Shown here: piece by piece, positions 38,212 to 48,800 of the stretch
Position numbering within the stretch: position 1 is the stretch's first letter
How the letters are laid out: the number at the start of each line of letters is the position of its first letter
Source: Ignavibacteria bacterium
GTDB lineage: Bacteria; Bacteroidota; Ignavibacteria; Kapaibacteriales; Kapaibacteriaceae
DNA: 64,000 bases
NCBI GenBank assembly: GCA_015709655.1
Contig: CP054181.1
Location: 1,918,207-1,982,206 of the forward strand
Direction: 5' to 3'
Program-made: the position numbers and the translations under genes
The notes under the pieces: model-generated
Databases searched by the model: none
Told to the model about the DNA's origin: nothing
The model's input: the letters and a program-made list of their open reading frames with translations, nothing else

Positions 38212-38306
38212 AAAAAAAAACCTCACCAGAAGTGAGGTAAAGGCTTTTAGCCAGCGGAAACTCTGTTTCCTTATTGTGAATAAGGACCAGAGCAGATCTT
38301 TGAAAG
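38212..38306 (-). ncRNA. tracrRNA of the type II-C system
   Basis: The ~95 nt RNA is read on the minus strand, divergent from cas9. Its 5' end is the anti-repeat: CTTTCAAAGATCTGCTCT pairs with 18 nt of the repeat, then a bulge, then TTCACAA pairs with seven more. A nexus with AATAAGG follows, then the hairpins GGAAAC-AGA-GTTTCC and GGCT-AAA-AGCC, and a terminator CCTCAC-TTCTG-GTGAGG with a T9 run (38212-38220). The anti-repeat orientation requires guides to be transcribed from the minus strand of the array. Confidence 0.93.
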
Positions 38307-38311
38307 CGTTT

Positions 38312-38342
38312 CAAACTTACAACGGTACAATTTATTTGTCAA
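38312..38342 (-). promoter_or_regulatory. tracrRNA promoter, consensus Bacteroidota type
   Basis: On the minus strand, TTGACA (38337-38342) and TAAGTTTG (38312-38319) are separated so that TTG and TAnnTTTG are 20 bp apart. Transcription would start near 38306, the first base of the anti-repeat. The plus strand of this stretch is the cas9 leader, so the two promoters must overlap or compete. Confidence 0.75.
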
Positions 38343-38365
38343 GTTTTTTTTAAAGGGGCTAAACA

Positions 38366-41300
38366 ATGAGTACGGTACTGGGGTTAGACATCGGCTCGAA
38401 TTCAGTAGGGTGGGCATTAGTGGATATCGAGAACCAGTCTATTACAGCAATGGGCGTCAGGATATTCCCTGATGCGGTAGAAAACAAGAATAGCGAGCGC
38501 GAGGAGAGTAAGAACGTAGCGCGCAGAATGAAACGTCAGCTTAGGAAACAGTATGACCGACGCAGACGGCGTGCGAAGGTGGTACGGAGCATCATGGTTA
38601 AAAATGCGCTGTTACCGTTAACGGAGGAGGAGTTGGATCGGTTGAATACTTCCGATCCGTATGAACTGCGTAGCCGGTCTCTTACCGAAAAACTGGAGCT
38701 GTATGAGATTGGTAAAATTATCGATCATATCAATTCAAGACGAGGGTTTCAGAGTAACCGGAAGTCCAGTAGCGAGGAAGAAACCAGTGGTGTGATTATT
38801 GACGGAACAAAGGACGGTTTGAAACCGGGTATCATGGCAATTGATGAATCGCTGAACCCGAAGCTTCGGAAGTACAAAGATTACCTGGCGGAGAAAGCAT
38901 CGATAGTTAAGAAGTTGCCGGATGTAAAACACGGGTACAGGACGATGGGTGAGTATCTGTACAGCCTTGATCCGCATACGGTGCGCCGGCGCAACAGATT
39001 CACGCTCCGTGATCATTACCGGATTGAGTTGGATCTGATTTTGGCACTGCAAGCCAGGTATTACCCAAAGGTTCTTACTCCGGAACTGCAGGAACAGATT
39101 CTTGGCAGTGTGTTCCATCAGCGACCATTGAAATCTGTACGACACTTAGTGGGGAAATGCAGGTTTGAACCCGGTAAAAAGCGTGTTCACAAAAGTCACC
39201 CGGAGTACCAGCGCTTCAGGTTCCTGCAGCAGGTGAATGCCTTGCGCGTAAATACGACCGATAGAGTATCGGGCGACGATACCGATTTGCTTCCTGAAGA
39301 AATTTATAATCTTAAACTTATTGCAGAAGCTGCAGCAGCAAAAGGCAGGGATCGGAAACTAAAACTCGAAACCCAGGGGGATATCAAGAAAGCCCTTGGA
39401 TGGAAGAGCAAGATTCCTGCTACTGCAAGTGTGACGTCAGTTGACCTGGAGCGGACGATTGCCGACATGCGCAATGCTCTTGGCAGAACATACATTGATG
39501 GATTGCCAAGGGAGCAGGTACATGAACTGTGGAACGTACTGCAGTATGCCGAGGATTTGGACTGGGTAATTGATTGGGCGCAGAAAAAGCTTGGCGTTGA
39601 TGAAACAAAAGCCAGGGCGTTTGCTGCCATCAAACTGGAAGACGGCTATGGAAGCGTGAGTCTGCGCGCAGTCCGCAAAATTCTGCCGTTTCTTGAAGAA
39701 GGTGATCTGTACAACGAGGCCGTTGTACATGCAGGATACAACTTTCATGACGAAGCACTTGACTTTCAGATTACCGACAGGGTGCCGGCACTGCTCCCCG
39801 AGGATGCCAGGAACTCAATGGTACAGCGTTCGTTTGCCGAAACACGCCGGATTGTAAATGCAATTGTACGGAAGTGGGGGAACCCTGATGTTATCCGGGT
39901 TGAAATGGGACGCGACCTGAAGCTCCCCGCTAAACAACGTGCTAAGATTGAGAAGGAAAACAAGAAAAACCAGACCCAGAACGCTAACGATAAAACGCGG
40001 CTTGAAAAAGAGTTCAAGATTGATGATGCGCGTCGATCGGATATTCTGAAACTGCGCTTATGGGAAGAGCAGGACGGCAAGTGTATGTACACCGGTAAAA
40101 CAATTGCCAAGAATATGCTGTTTAACGGCACTGTTGACGTTGACCATATTCTGCCGTACAGCCGTACCCTGGATGATAGTAAGAACAATAAAGTTGTCTG
40201 TCTGCGAGAAGTAAACCAGGCAAAAGGGAACCGAACACCCTGGGAAGCGGCCATGGCCGGCGTCCTTGATTTTGAAGCACTCAAGGAGATGGCAAAAATA
40301 TTACGTGCAAACCATAAAATAACTGATAAAAAACACGCCAACCTCCTGATGTCGGCCGAACAATTTGCCGAGCGTTTTTCCGATGACCCCAATAACGGAT
40401 TCATTGCCAGACAACTCAATGATACCCGTTTTGCCACTCGCTTAGTATCGAAGTATCTGCGAACCGTAACAAAACGGGTAGAAGCACCTACAGGAGCAAT
40501 GACGGCCATGCTGCGCAGGTTCTGGGGGCTGGATGGAGTACTTCCGGAGCTGGCTTCGCTGGGCAGGGCGTTTGTGGCACCGGTGCTGGAGGGCGGACGG
40601 AAGGACAGGAATGACCACCGACATCATGCCGTTGACGCATTAACAATTGCACTCACCAATCAGAGCATAATTCAGAAGATCTCAACACTGAATGCGCGGT
40701 CAGAAGAAAAGTCAAAAGAACTCCGCGACGGCAGAATAAAACTCCCCGACGCACCAATTGCGGGCCTACGGAAACTTGCCCTTGACTGTGTGGACAGCAT
40801 CATTGTAAGTCATCGGAAAACCAGGAAGGGCAGGGGGGCGTTGCACCAGGAAACCCTGTACGGGCTTGCCCGCACACATGGCGGTGAGCAACGTTTTAAC
40901 GCGGCAGGAGTACCACAGTATGTTGTGCGTAAGCCACTTTCAGCCGGCCTCTCGTGTGGCGAAATAGACGGCATTGTAAATCCTGTTGTTCGCAACCTGG
41001 TATTACAGCGTTTGGAAGAGTTTGGTGTAAACACTTCACAAAAAAAATATACTATCCCCGAAGATGCCTTTGCGGCACCATTGTATTACGAACTCGCATC
41101 CGGCGAACGCCGTAGGATTAAGCGAGTACGGATCCTGGTGCCATCGACGAGTGCAGTTAAGCTACGAAAAGATGGGGTTTATGTTATTCCGTTTGGTAGT
41201 GACCATATGTTGTTTTATCGAGAGAATGACTCTCAGAAATATAAGTGGGAACTTAGGTCAAGGTTGGATTTGGCCAAAAAACTCCCTTTGCAAAAGTTAA

Positions 41301-41542
41301 CATTATCAGAGGCAGAACAGGCGATCAGTTTGCGTGCAGGCGATTTGGTTGAGTTAACGAGAAAGGGAAAGATCGATGTTTACAAAGTACAAAAACTTTC
41401 TGGTGCCGGAGTTGGCGAAGTATCTCTATTCCATCACGCTGATGCTTCCGGAAATACAAAACAGTATGAACGTCCCACCCCCTCCGCAATGCAGTTTGAA
41501 AAACTTACCGTTGACATATTGGGAAACATTACACCGGAATGA
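38366..41542 (+). CDS. cas9: Cas9 endonuclease, type II-C
   Basis: A 1,058-residue RNA-guided nuclease, in the compact size range of II-C proteins. RuvC-I is GLDIGSNSVGWAL (Asp8). An Arg-rich bridge helix follows (VARRMKRQLRKQYDRRRRR). RuvC-II is VIRVEMGRDL (Glu513), the HNH core is VDVDHILPYSRT (Asp593-His594) with the Asn in REVNQAKGN, and RuvC-III is HRHHAVDALTIAL (His753, Asp757). All catalytic residues are present, so it should cut both strands. AAGGGG lies before ATG 38366. It overlaps cas1 by four bases. Confidence 0.97.
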   Translation: MSTVLGLDIGSNSVGWALVDIENQSITAMGVRIFPDAVENKNSEREESKNVARRMKRQLRKQYDRRRRRAKVVRSIMVKNALLPLTEEELDRLNTSDPYELRSRSLTEKLELYEIGKIIDHINSRRGFQSNRKSSSEEETSGVIIDGTKDGLKPGIMAIDESLNPKLRKYKDYLAEKASIVKKLPDVKHGYRTMGEYLYSLDPHTVRRRNRFTLRDHYRIELDLILALQARYYPKVLTPELQEQILGSVFHQRPLKSVRHLVGKCRFEPGKKRVHKSHPEYQRFRFLQQVNALRVNTTDRVSGDDTDLLPEEIYNLKLIAEAAAAKGRDRKLKLETQGDIKKALGWKSKIPATASVTSVDLERTIADMRNALGRTYIDGLPREQVHELWNVLQYAEDLDWVIDWAQKKLGVDETKARAFAAIKLEDGYGSVSLRAVRKILPFLEEGDLYNEAVVHAGYNFHDEALDFQITDRVPALLPEDARNSMVQRSFAETRRIVNAIVRKWGNPDVIRVEMGRDLKLPAKQRAKIEKENKKNQTQNANDKTRLEKEFKIDDARRSDILKLRLWEEQDGKCMYTGKTIAKNMLFNGTVDVDHILPYSRTLDDSKNNKVVCLREVNQAKGNRTPWEAAMAGVLDFEALKEMAKILRANHKITDKKHANLLMSAEQFAERFSDDPNNGFIARQLNDTRFATRLVSKYLRTVTKRVEAPTGAMTAMLRRFWGLDGVLPELASLGRAFVAPVLEGGRKDRNDHRHHAVDALTIALTNQSIIQKISTLNARSEEKSKELRDGRIKLPDAPIAGLRKLALDCVDSIIVSHRKTRKGRGALHQETLYGLARTHGGEQRFNAAGVPQYVVRKPLSAGLSCGEIDGIVNPVVRNLVLQRLEEFGVNTSQKKYTIPEDAFAAPLYYELASGERRRIKRVRILVPSTSAVKLRKDGVYVIPFGSDHMLFYRENDSQKYKWELRSRLDLAKKLPLQKLTLSEAEQAISLRAGDLVELTRKGKIDVYKVQKLSGAGVGEVSLFHHADASGNTKQYERPTPSAMQFEKLTVDILGNITPE

Positions 41543-42435
41543 TAAAGCGCTCAGTTGTTATTCAGAACCGGTGCTATGTATCGGTTCTGAATAACCAGCT
41601 TACAATTGAGAACCGTGAAACCGGCGAGATGAATTCGGTGCCGATAGAGGACGTAGGGTATCTGGAGTTCGAATCAGCGCAGTGCACGGTAACCACTGCT
41701 GCGCTCTCGCGGCTTGCTGCCGGCGGTGCCGTTGTTGTAGTATGCAACCAGCGGTATGCACCCGAAGCAATTACGCTCCCGCTTGAAGGCAACACACTGC
41801 ATGCCGAGCGCATTCAGATGCAGGTTAGTGCATCCACACCGGTAAAGAAGCGCCTGTGGCAGCAGCTTGTCCGATGCAAAATCAGAAACCAGGCTGCAGT
41901 ATTAAAAACCATGGGGCTGCCGCACGCCACGGTTGCACGGTGTGCCACCATGGTTTATACCGCTGACCGGACTAATCGGGAAGCCGTTGCAGCAAAGGCG
42001 TACTGGCAGCAACTATTAAAGTTGTATGGAGTTACCAGGGATCCTGACGGACTGTATCCGAATAATTTTCTGAATTACGGCTATGCAGTTCTTCGCTCAT
42101 CGGTAGCCAGGGGACTGGTGCGGGCCGGATTACATCCTGCACTGGGCATACATCACAGCAACCGTAGTAATGCCTTTGCACTGGCTGATGACGTAATGGA
42201 ACCGTACCGTCCGTTTGCCGATTTGCATATTCTGCAATTCTGTGCTACACTGGTTGAACCCACAGAGCTTCAGCCCCCTCACAAGAAAGAGATATTGCAA
42301 CTCCTTGTTCGCGATGTGCAGCACAGTATTGGCCGACGTCCGTTGTTAAACTCAGTAGAAGTTGTATGTGCCCAGGTAGCGCAAACCCTTGGCGGAAGCA
42401 GCACCGAACCGGATCTACCCATTTTACGCGCATAA
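41539..42435 (+). CDS. cas1: Cas1 integrase, type II
   Basis: A 298-residue Cas1 that inserts new spacers with Cas2. It opens MIKRSVVIQNRCYVSVLNNQ. Metal-site residues are in TADRTNREAVAAKAYW (Glu), LGIHHSNRSNAFALADDVME (His, Asp/Glu). The ATGA overlap with cas9 points to one operon. No csn2 or cas4 is present, which fits type II-C. Confidence 0.96.
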   Translation: MIKRSVVIQNRCYVSVLNNQLTIENRETGEMNSVPIEDVGYLEFESAQCTVTTAALSRLAAGGAVVVVCNQRYAPEAITLPLEGNTLHAERIQMQVSASTPVKKRLWQQLVRCKIRNQAAVLKTMGLPHATVARCATMVYTADRTNREAVAAKAYWQQLLKLYGVTRDPDGLYPNNFLNYGYAVLRSSVARGLVRAGLHPALGIHHSNRSNAFALADDVMEPYRPFADLHILQFCATLVEPTELQPPHKKEILQLLVRDVQHSIGRRPLLNSVEVVCAQVAQTLGGSSTEPDLPILRA

Positions 42436-42449
42436 GTGAGTACAGAGCC

Positions 42450-42755
42450 GTGTGGGTGATGGTGCTTTTTGATTTGCCGGTAACCACGGCAGCAACCCGA
42501 AAAGCATACACGCATTTTCATAAGGGGCTGCTAAAGGACGGATTCTCGATGTGGCAGTTTAGCGTCTATGTCAGGCATTGTGCATCTGACGAAAACGGCA
42601 CAGTACACATCGAAAGGGTGGAGCGCATGATGCCCAAGGCCGGTAAGGTATCAATCCTGGTTATCACAGAAAAGCAAATGGCATCGGTCCGCACATTCTG
42701 GGGCGCTGTAAAGCAGGATAATCCCGGTGGCCCTCTCCAGCTTGAACTATTCTAA
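42450..42755 (+). CDS. cas2: Cas2 (start codon uncertain)
   Basis: Cas2 partners Cas1 in adaptation. The fold begins VMVLFDLPVTTAATRKAY with the usual Asp and continues FHKGLLKDGFSMWQFSVYVRHC to QLELF. Family members usually start at an SEYR-like segment; here that segment (SEYRAVWVMVLFD) is preceded by ATA 42432, which overlaps the cas1 stop as ATAA. No normal start codon precedes SEYR outside cas1. I use GTG 42450; ATG 42459 or the rare ATA are alternatives. Confidence 0.88.
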   Translation: MWVMVLFDLPVTTAATRKAYTHFHKGLLKDGFSMWQFSVYVRHCASDENGTVHIERVERMMPKAGKVSILVITEKQMASVRTFWGAVKQDNPGGPLQLELF

Positions 42756-42802
42756 AAAAAAAAGAGCCTTAAGAACAAAGAGGTAAGTTCTTACGGCTCT
42801 TT
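42754..42802. terminator. Bidirectional terminator between cas2 and the array
   Basis: AGAGCCTTAAGAAC (42763-42776) pairs with GTTCTTACGGCTCT (42787-42800), one mismatch, 10 nt loop. On the plus strand TTT follows, ending the cas operon. On the minus strand the hairpin is followed by ten T (complement of A 42754-42763), an excellent terminator for guide transcripts leaving the array. Confidence 0.85.
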
Positions 42803-42857
42803 ATACACTGCAAAATCTACGTAACTACAATAAAAATATAAACACTGTAATACTAAG
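42803..42857. other. AT-rich leader next to the first repeat
   Basis: This 55 bp stretch between the terminator and the first intact repeat is AT-rich (for example AATAAAAATATAAACACTG). The repeat beside it is perfect, whereas the far-end repeat is degenerate, so this is the expected site of new spacer insertion. No clear promoter toward the array is visible. Confidence 0.6.
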
Positions 42858-45800
42858 ACTTTCAAAGATCTGCTCTAGTAGCCAATTCACAACGACAACA
42901 GAAGTAACAGGTACGATTGACGACTTTCAAAGATCTGCTCTAGTAGCCAATTCACAACGTTCAACAAGGCCATGAGCGCAGCACAAGGACTTTCAAAGAT
43001 CTGCTCTAGTAGCCAATTCACAACGGTGTACGGCACACTATCGGCGATGACAGACTTTCAAAGATCTGCTCTAGTAGCCAATTCACAACGTTCCTTGTTG
43101 CCAGTGACAGCATAAACGACTTTCAAAGATCTGCTCTAGTAGCCAATTCACAACCGATGAGGAAGCCACAACCATAACCACCGACTTTCAAAGATCTGCT
43201 CTAGTAGCCAATTCACAACCCAGACCGGTAGGCTAATAGATCCGGCAGACTTTCAAAGATCTGCTCTAGTAGCCAATTCACAACCGCAGGTAGGGCTGAA
43301 CGTGGCGATGCTGGACTTTCAAAGATCTGCTCTAGTAGCCAATTCACAACTGCGCGGGCGCATCTTCGACAAGCGCCTGACTTTCAAAGATCTGCTCTAG
43401 TAGCCAATTCACAACAAGTGGAGGTAATATGCCAATCGTAAAAGGACTTTCAAAGATCTGCTCTAGTAGCCAATTCACAACCGAACGGACACTCAAGTGC
43501 AGTGGCTTCTACTTTCAAAGATCTGCTCTAGTAGCCAATTCACAACGGGCATTGGCGGCGGCTTGCTGGCCGGTATACTTTCAAAGATCTGCTCTAGTAG
43601 CCAATTCACAACAGACCAACGGTGTCATCACCCTTACCACCAACTTTCAAAGATCTGCTCTAGTAGCCAATTCACAACCGGGGCGTTGGGGGTGTGGCGC
43701 CACGCGGACTTTCAAAGATCTGCTCTAGTAGCCAATTCACAACGGTGTTTTGGATCGACTGCGACGAACGGAACTTTCAAAGATCTGCTCTAGTAGCCAA
43801 TTCACAACAGGGCGCGTGGTGCGTGTCCGCTGGCGTGAACTTTCAAAGATCTGCTCTAGTAGCCAATTCACAACAAAACGAAACGGGATAGCTCCCCGCT
43901 TCGACTTTCAAAGATCTGCTCTAGTAGCCAATTCACAACACTTCTTTACGCTACTGAGGAAGAGCGCATACTTTCAAAGATCTGCTCTAGTAGCCAATTC
44001 ACAACTAATGCGGGGCAAAGCGTTAGTAACCGTGTACTTTCAAAGATCTGCTCTAGTAGCCAATTCACAACGCAAATCAACACACTATTACTAACGAAAT
44101 TACTTTCAAAGATCTGCTCTAGTAGCCAATTCACAACAATCATCCGCATTGGCGATATCCTTGCCGACTTTCAAAGATCTGCTCTAGTAGCCAATTCACA
44201 ACGCAAAGCGGGTCGTACAAGCAAGAAGGGGAACTTTCAAAGATCTGCTCTAGTAGCCAATTCACAACCCTGCACTTCGGGAGTGACAACCGCCCAAGAC
44301 TTTCAAAGATCTGCTCTAGTAGCCAATTCACAACTATTTAGCTTGTCTACGCCATCAGCTATAACTTTCAAAGATCTGCTCTAGTAGCCAATTCACAACA
44401 AGGCCACCGATGGCAGCGCCGACCACACACTTTCAAAGATCTGCTCTAGTAGCCAATTCACAACATTCGCCGAGTGGTGTGCTTACACGATGGACTTTCA
44501 AAGATCTGCTCTAGTAGCCAATTCACAACCGTCGACAGTGCGCAATGCAAACTCCGATACTTTCAAAGATCTGCTCTAGTAGCCAATTCACAACATTGCG
44601 TCCGGTGTGTCTAGTGTCCAGATGACTTTCAAAGATCTGCTCTAGTAGCCAATTCACAACCACAGTAGCGGCTGACACCACCAGCGGCGAACTTTCAAAG
44701 ATCTGCTCTAGTAGCCAATTCACAACCGTGGAAGCCTTCGTAATGCTCGATGACGACTTTCAAAGATCTGCTCTAGTAGCCAATTCACAACCGGGACAAG
44801 TATCTACGCATCAACTGATGAACTTTCAAAGATCTGCTCTAGTAGCCAATTCACAACTTATACAGGTGCGGATATACCAGCAGCTCACTTTCAAAGATCT
44901 GCTCTAGTAGCCAATTCACAACCATCACGTACCTCAGGGACCACGCTAGTGAACTTTCAAAGATCTGCTCTAGTAGCCAATTCACAACGCATTCGATCCA
45001 CAGCACAAGGGCGTAGGGACTTTCAAAGATCTGCTCTAGTAGCCAATTCACAACGGCTCGGTATGCGGCTCGGTATGCGGCTTACTTTCAAAGATCTGCT
45101 CTAGTAGCCAATTCACAACTATCCTTGCCGGCGATATGGCGCGGGCTGACTTTCAAAGATCTGCTCTAGTAGCCAATTCACAACTACAACAAATGCATGA
45201 TAAGCAAAGAGATTACTTTCAAAGATCTGCTCTAGTAGCCAATTCACAACGGCTTTCGAGTTGGGCAAAAGTGTCGGTCAACTTTCAAAGATCTGCTCTA
45301 GTAGCCAATTCACAACCAAATCAACCGTTGTCATGTACGTTGGTAAACTTTCAAAGATCTGCTCTAGTAGCCAATTCACAACATTGGACGACGCTGAGGA
45401 CGGGGCTAATTACTTTCAAAGATCTGCTCTAGTAGCCAATTCACAACCACACCCACGCCGGAGCAAATCGCGAGAGAACTTTCAAAGATCTGCTCTAGTA
45501 GCCAATTCACAACCGGCGTGAAGTCCCTGCGCCCCGCAAACGACTTTCAAAGATCTGCTCTAGTAGCCAATTCACAACCATCGCCATCCTCGTTGTATAC
45601 TTCGGCAACTTTCAAAGATCTGCTCTAGTAGCCAATTCACAACAGAGCGGCCCTTGTATGAAGCCTTGCGCAACTTTCAAAGATCTGCTCTAGTAGCCAA
45701 TTCACAACTTTGCAGATACTCAAACCCACGCAAGCCGACTTTCAAAGATCTGCTCTAGTAGCCAATTCACAACTCATGCGTACCTGTTATGTGTGTGTGA

Positions 45801-48800
45801 AAAACTTTCAAAGATCTGCTCTAGTAGCCAATTCACAACAGAACTGGCTGCTGCTAGGGCTGCGGCTAACTTTCAAAGATCTGCTCTAGTAGCCAATTCA
45901 CAACCTTTTCCATTGCTTCATATAGCAGTGCATACTTTCAAAGATCTGCTCTAGTAGCCAATTCACAACGCAGTTGTGCCTTTGGTGCGTGCCGTGTCAC
46001 TTTCAAAGATCTGCTCTAGTAGCCAATTCACAACGTGCGGGCATGAGTACTAGCACGTACAACAACTTTCAAAGATCTGCTCTAGTAGCCAATTCACAAC
46101 ACCTTATTGACGCCCTTGTTATCTCACTCTACTTTCAAAGATCTGCTCTAGTAGCCAATTCACAACCAGCTGGTAGTACGGTTCTATAAGCCCGTAACTT
46201 TCAAAGATCTGCTCTAGTAGCCAATTCACAACAAGGCCACCGATGGCAGCGCCGACCACACCACTTTCAAAGATCTGCTCTAGTAGCCAATTCACAACAC
46301 ACAAGTACCAACTGTTCCTCTTCGCTTACTTTCAAAGATCTGCTCTAGTAGCCAATTCACAACTTACACCGCTGCAACCAAGCGGCTGGCAAAACTTTCA
46401 AAGATCTGCTCTAGTAGCCAATTCACAACACCACAAACGGCATCCCACTCAGTGGTGGTACTTTCAAAGATCTGCTCTAGTAGCCAATTCACAACGAGTG
46501 CGATGAGTGGTGCCACCGATATCAACTTTCAAAGATCTGCTCTAGTAGCCAATTCACAACAAAAAACCCAGTCATGTGTTGCCATATCATACTTTCAAAG
46601 ATCTGCTCTAGTAGCCAATTCACAACCTTGTTGGGTAGCGGAAAGACCAAATTCAACTTTCAAAGATCTGCTCTAGTAGCCAATTCACAACTAAAAAAGA
46701 TGCATAAGCTACTACTATGGAACTTTCAAAGATCTGCTCTAGTAGCCAATTCACAACCTTTTTCGTTGCCTGCTTCCAAGCTTCGAACTTTCAAAGATCT
46801 GCTCTAGTAGCCAATTCACAACAACCGACGAAGACGACAAGTTAAACATCGACTTTCAAAGATCTGCTCTAGTAGCCAATTCACAACGCGTGAGTCGCAG
46901 GATGATAATGGGTTAGGACTTTCAAAGATCTGCTCTAGTAGCCAATTCACAACAAAAATCTTTGAATATAATTCAGTCCCCACACTTTCAAAGATCTGCT
47001 CTAGTAGCCAATTCACAACGGTTTTTTGGATCGACTGCGACGAACGTATACTTTCAAAGATCTGCTCTAGTAGCCAATTCACAACACTAACGGCTAAGCT
47101 GGAACGCAACGCACGACTTTCAAAGATCTGCTCTAGTAGCCAATTCACAACAACACACGGGCGCTGGTCGTTTCATGAGCAACTTTCAAAGATCTGCTCT
47201 AGTAGCCAATTCACAACGGTTTTTTGGATCGACTGCGACGAACGTATACTTTCAAAGATCTGCTCTAGTAGCCAATTCACAACTTGTGGCGTTGACATAC
47301 TCGGCTCTGCCGTACTTTCAAAGATCTGCTCTAGTAGCCAATTCACAACCACACAGCAGCGCAGGGATCGACACGGTAGACTTTCAAAGATCTGCTCTAG
47401 TAGCCAATTCACAACACGCACTGCACAATAGCGTAGTGGCTATGTACTTTCAAAGATCTGCTCTAGTAGCCAATTCACAACCAAAGCTGCTGCTGACATC
47501 GACGCCAAACGACTTTCAAAGATCTGCTCTAGTAGCCAATTCACAACCTGCGCACCAATCTAACGCCCCGCACGTGACTTTCAAAGATCTGCTCTAGTAG
47601 CCAATTCACAACTGCAAAGGTGGTCTACCCATATCTGCAAAGACTTTCAAAGATCTGCTCTAGTAGCCAATTCACAACCTATCCCGTGGCGAGCATGCCA
47701 GAGGTGTACTTTCAAAGATCTGCTCTAGTAGCCAATTCACAACACGGATTGTCTTGTATTCGGTCTCTGGGAACTTTCAAAGATCTGCTCTAGTAGCCAA
47801 TTCACAACAGGCGCGCGTGTTGGTTAACCAATCAGCGACTTTCAAAGATCTGCTCTAGTAGCCAATTCACAACGTTCATGGCAGTGACCATACCACCGAA
47901 CAACTTTCAAAGATCTGCTCTAGTAGCCAATTCACAACCCTTCCACGCGTTGTATGGGGCCATGACTGACTTTCAAAGATCTGCTCTAGTAGCCAATTCA
48001 CAACTAACGTTGTTTACTACTTGGATAGTCTGTAACTTTCAAAGATCTGCTCTAGTAGCCAATTCACAACAGCCAAGGCAGCAATAGACAAGCTACGCAA
48101 CTTTCAAAGATCTGCTCTAGTAGCCAATTCACAACTGCCGACCTGTATGAGCACCTAGCTTTCGACTTTCAAAGATCTGCTCTAGTAGCCAATTCACAAC
48201 ATTTTGTTGTGTGCCTCTTCACCGCTTGTACTTTCAAAGATCTGCTCTAGTAGCCAATTCACAACCACGCTGAGATACACTAACGCGGCAATGCACTTTC
48301 AAAGATCTGCTCTAGTAGCCAATTCACAACGGACGTAGTTATTTGCGATGTTGACTTCAACTTTCAAAGATCTGCTCTAGTAGCCAATTCACAACACAAC
48401 AGCAGCTCGCGGGACTCGAAGAACAACTTTCAAAGATCTGCTCTAGTAGCCAATTCACAACAGAACTGGCTGCTGCTTGGTATGCGGCTTGACTTTCAAA
48501 GATCTGCTCTAGTAGCCAATTCACAACTGGCCGTCTTCACTAACATATATCTTTTGGACTTTCAAAGATCTGCTCTAGTAGCCAATTCACAACAGACCTG
48601 CCAGCCTATGCCATGCGTCAAGACTTTCAAAGATCTGCTCTAGTAGCCAATTCACAACTCGTTGCCGTCATGGTTACTGGTGGCTTGAACTTTCAAAGAT
48701 CTGCTCTAGTAGCCAATTCACAACAAACGCGGCTGCGCACCTCTTCAGGGATCAACTTTCAAAGATCTGCTCTAGTAGCCAATTCACAACGCTGATGCCA

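Noticed and set aside
39766-40509. A 247-codon minus-strand ORF inside cas9
   Set aside because: Antisense shadow of the Cas9 RuvC-II/HNH region; Ser/Arg/Leu-rich with no recognisable features.
42366-42449. Upstream ATG 42366 as the cas2 start
   Set aside because: It would add 28 residues coded inside cas1 (MCPGSANPWRKQ...) with no similarity to Cas2.
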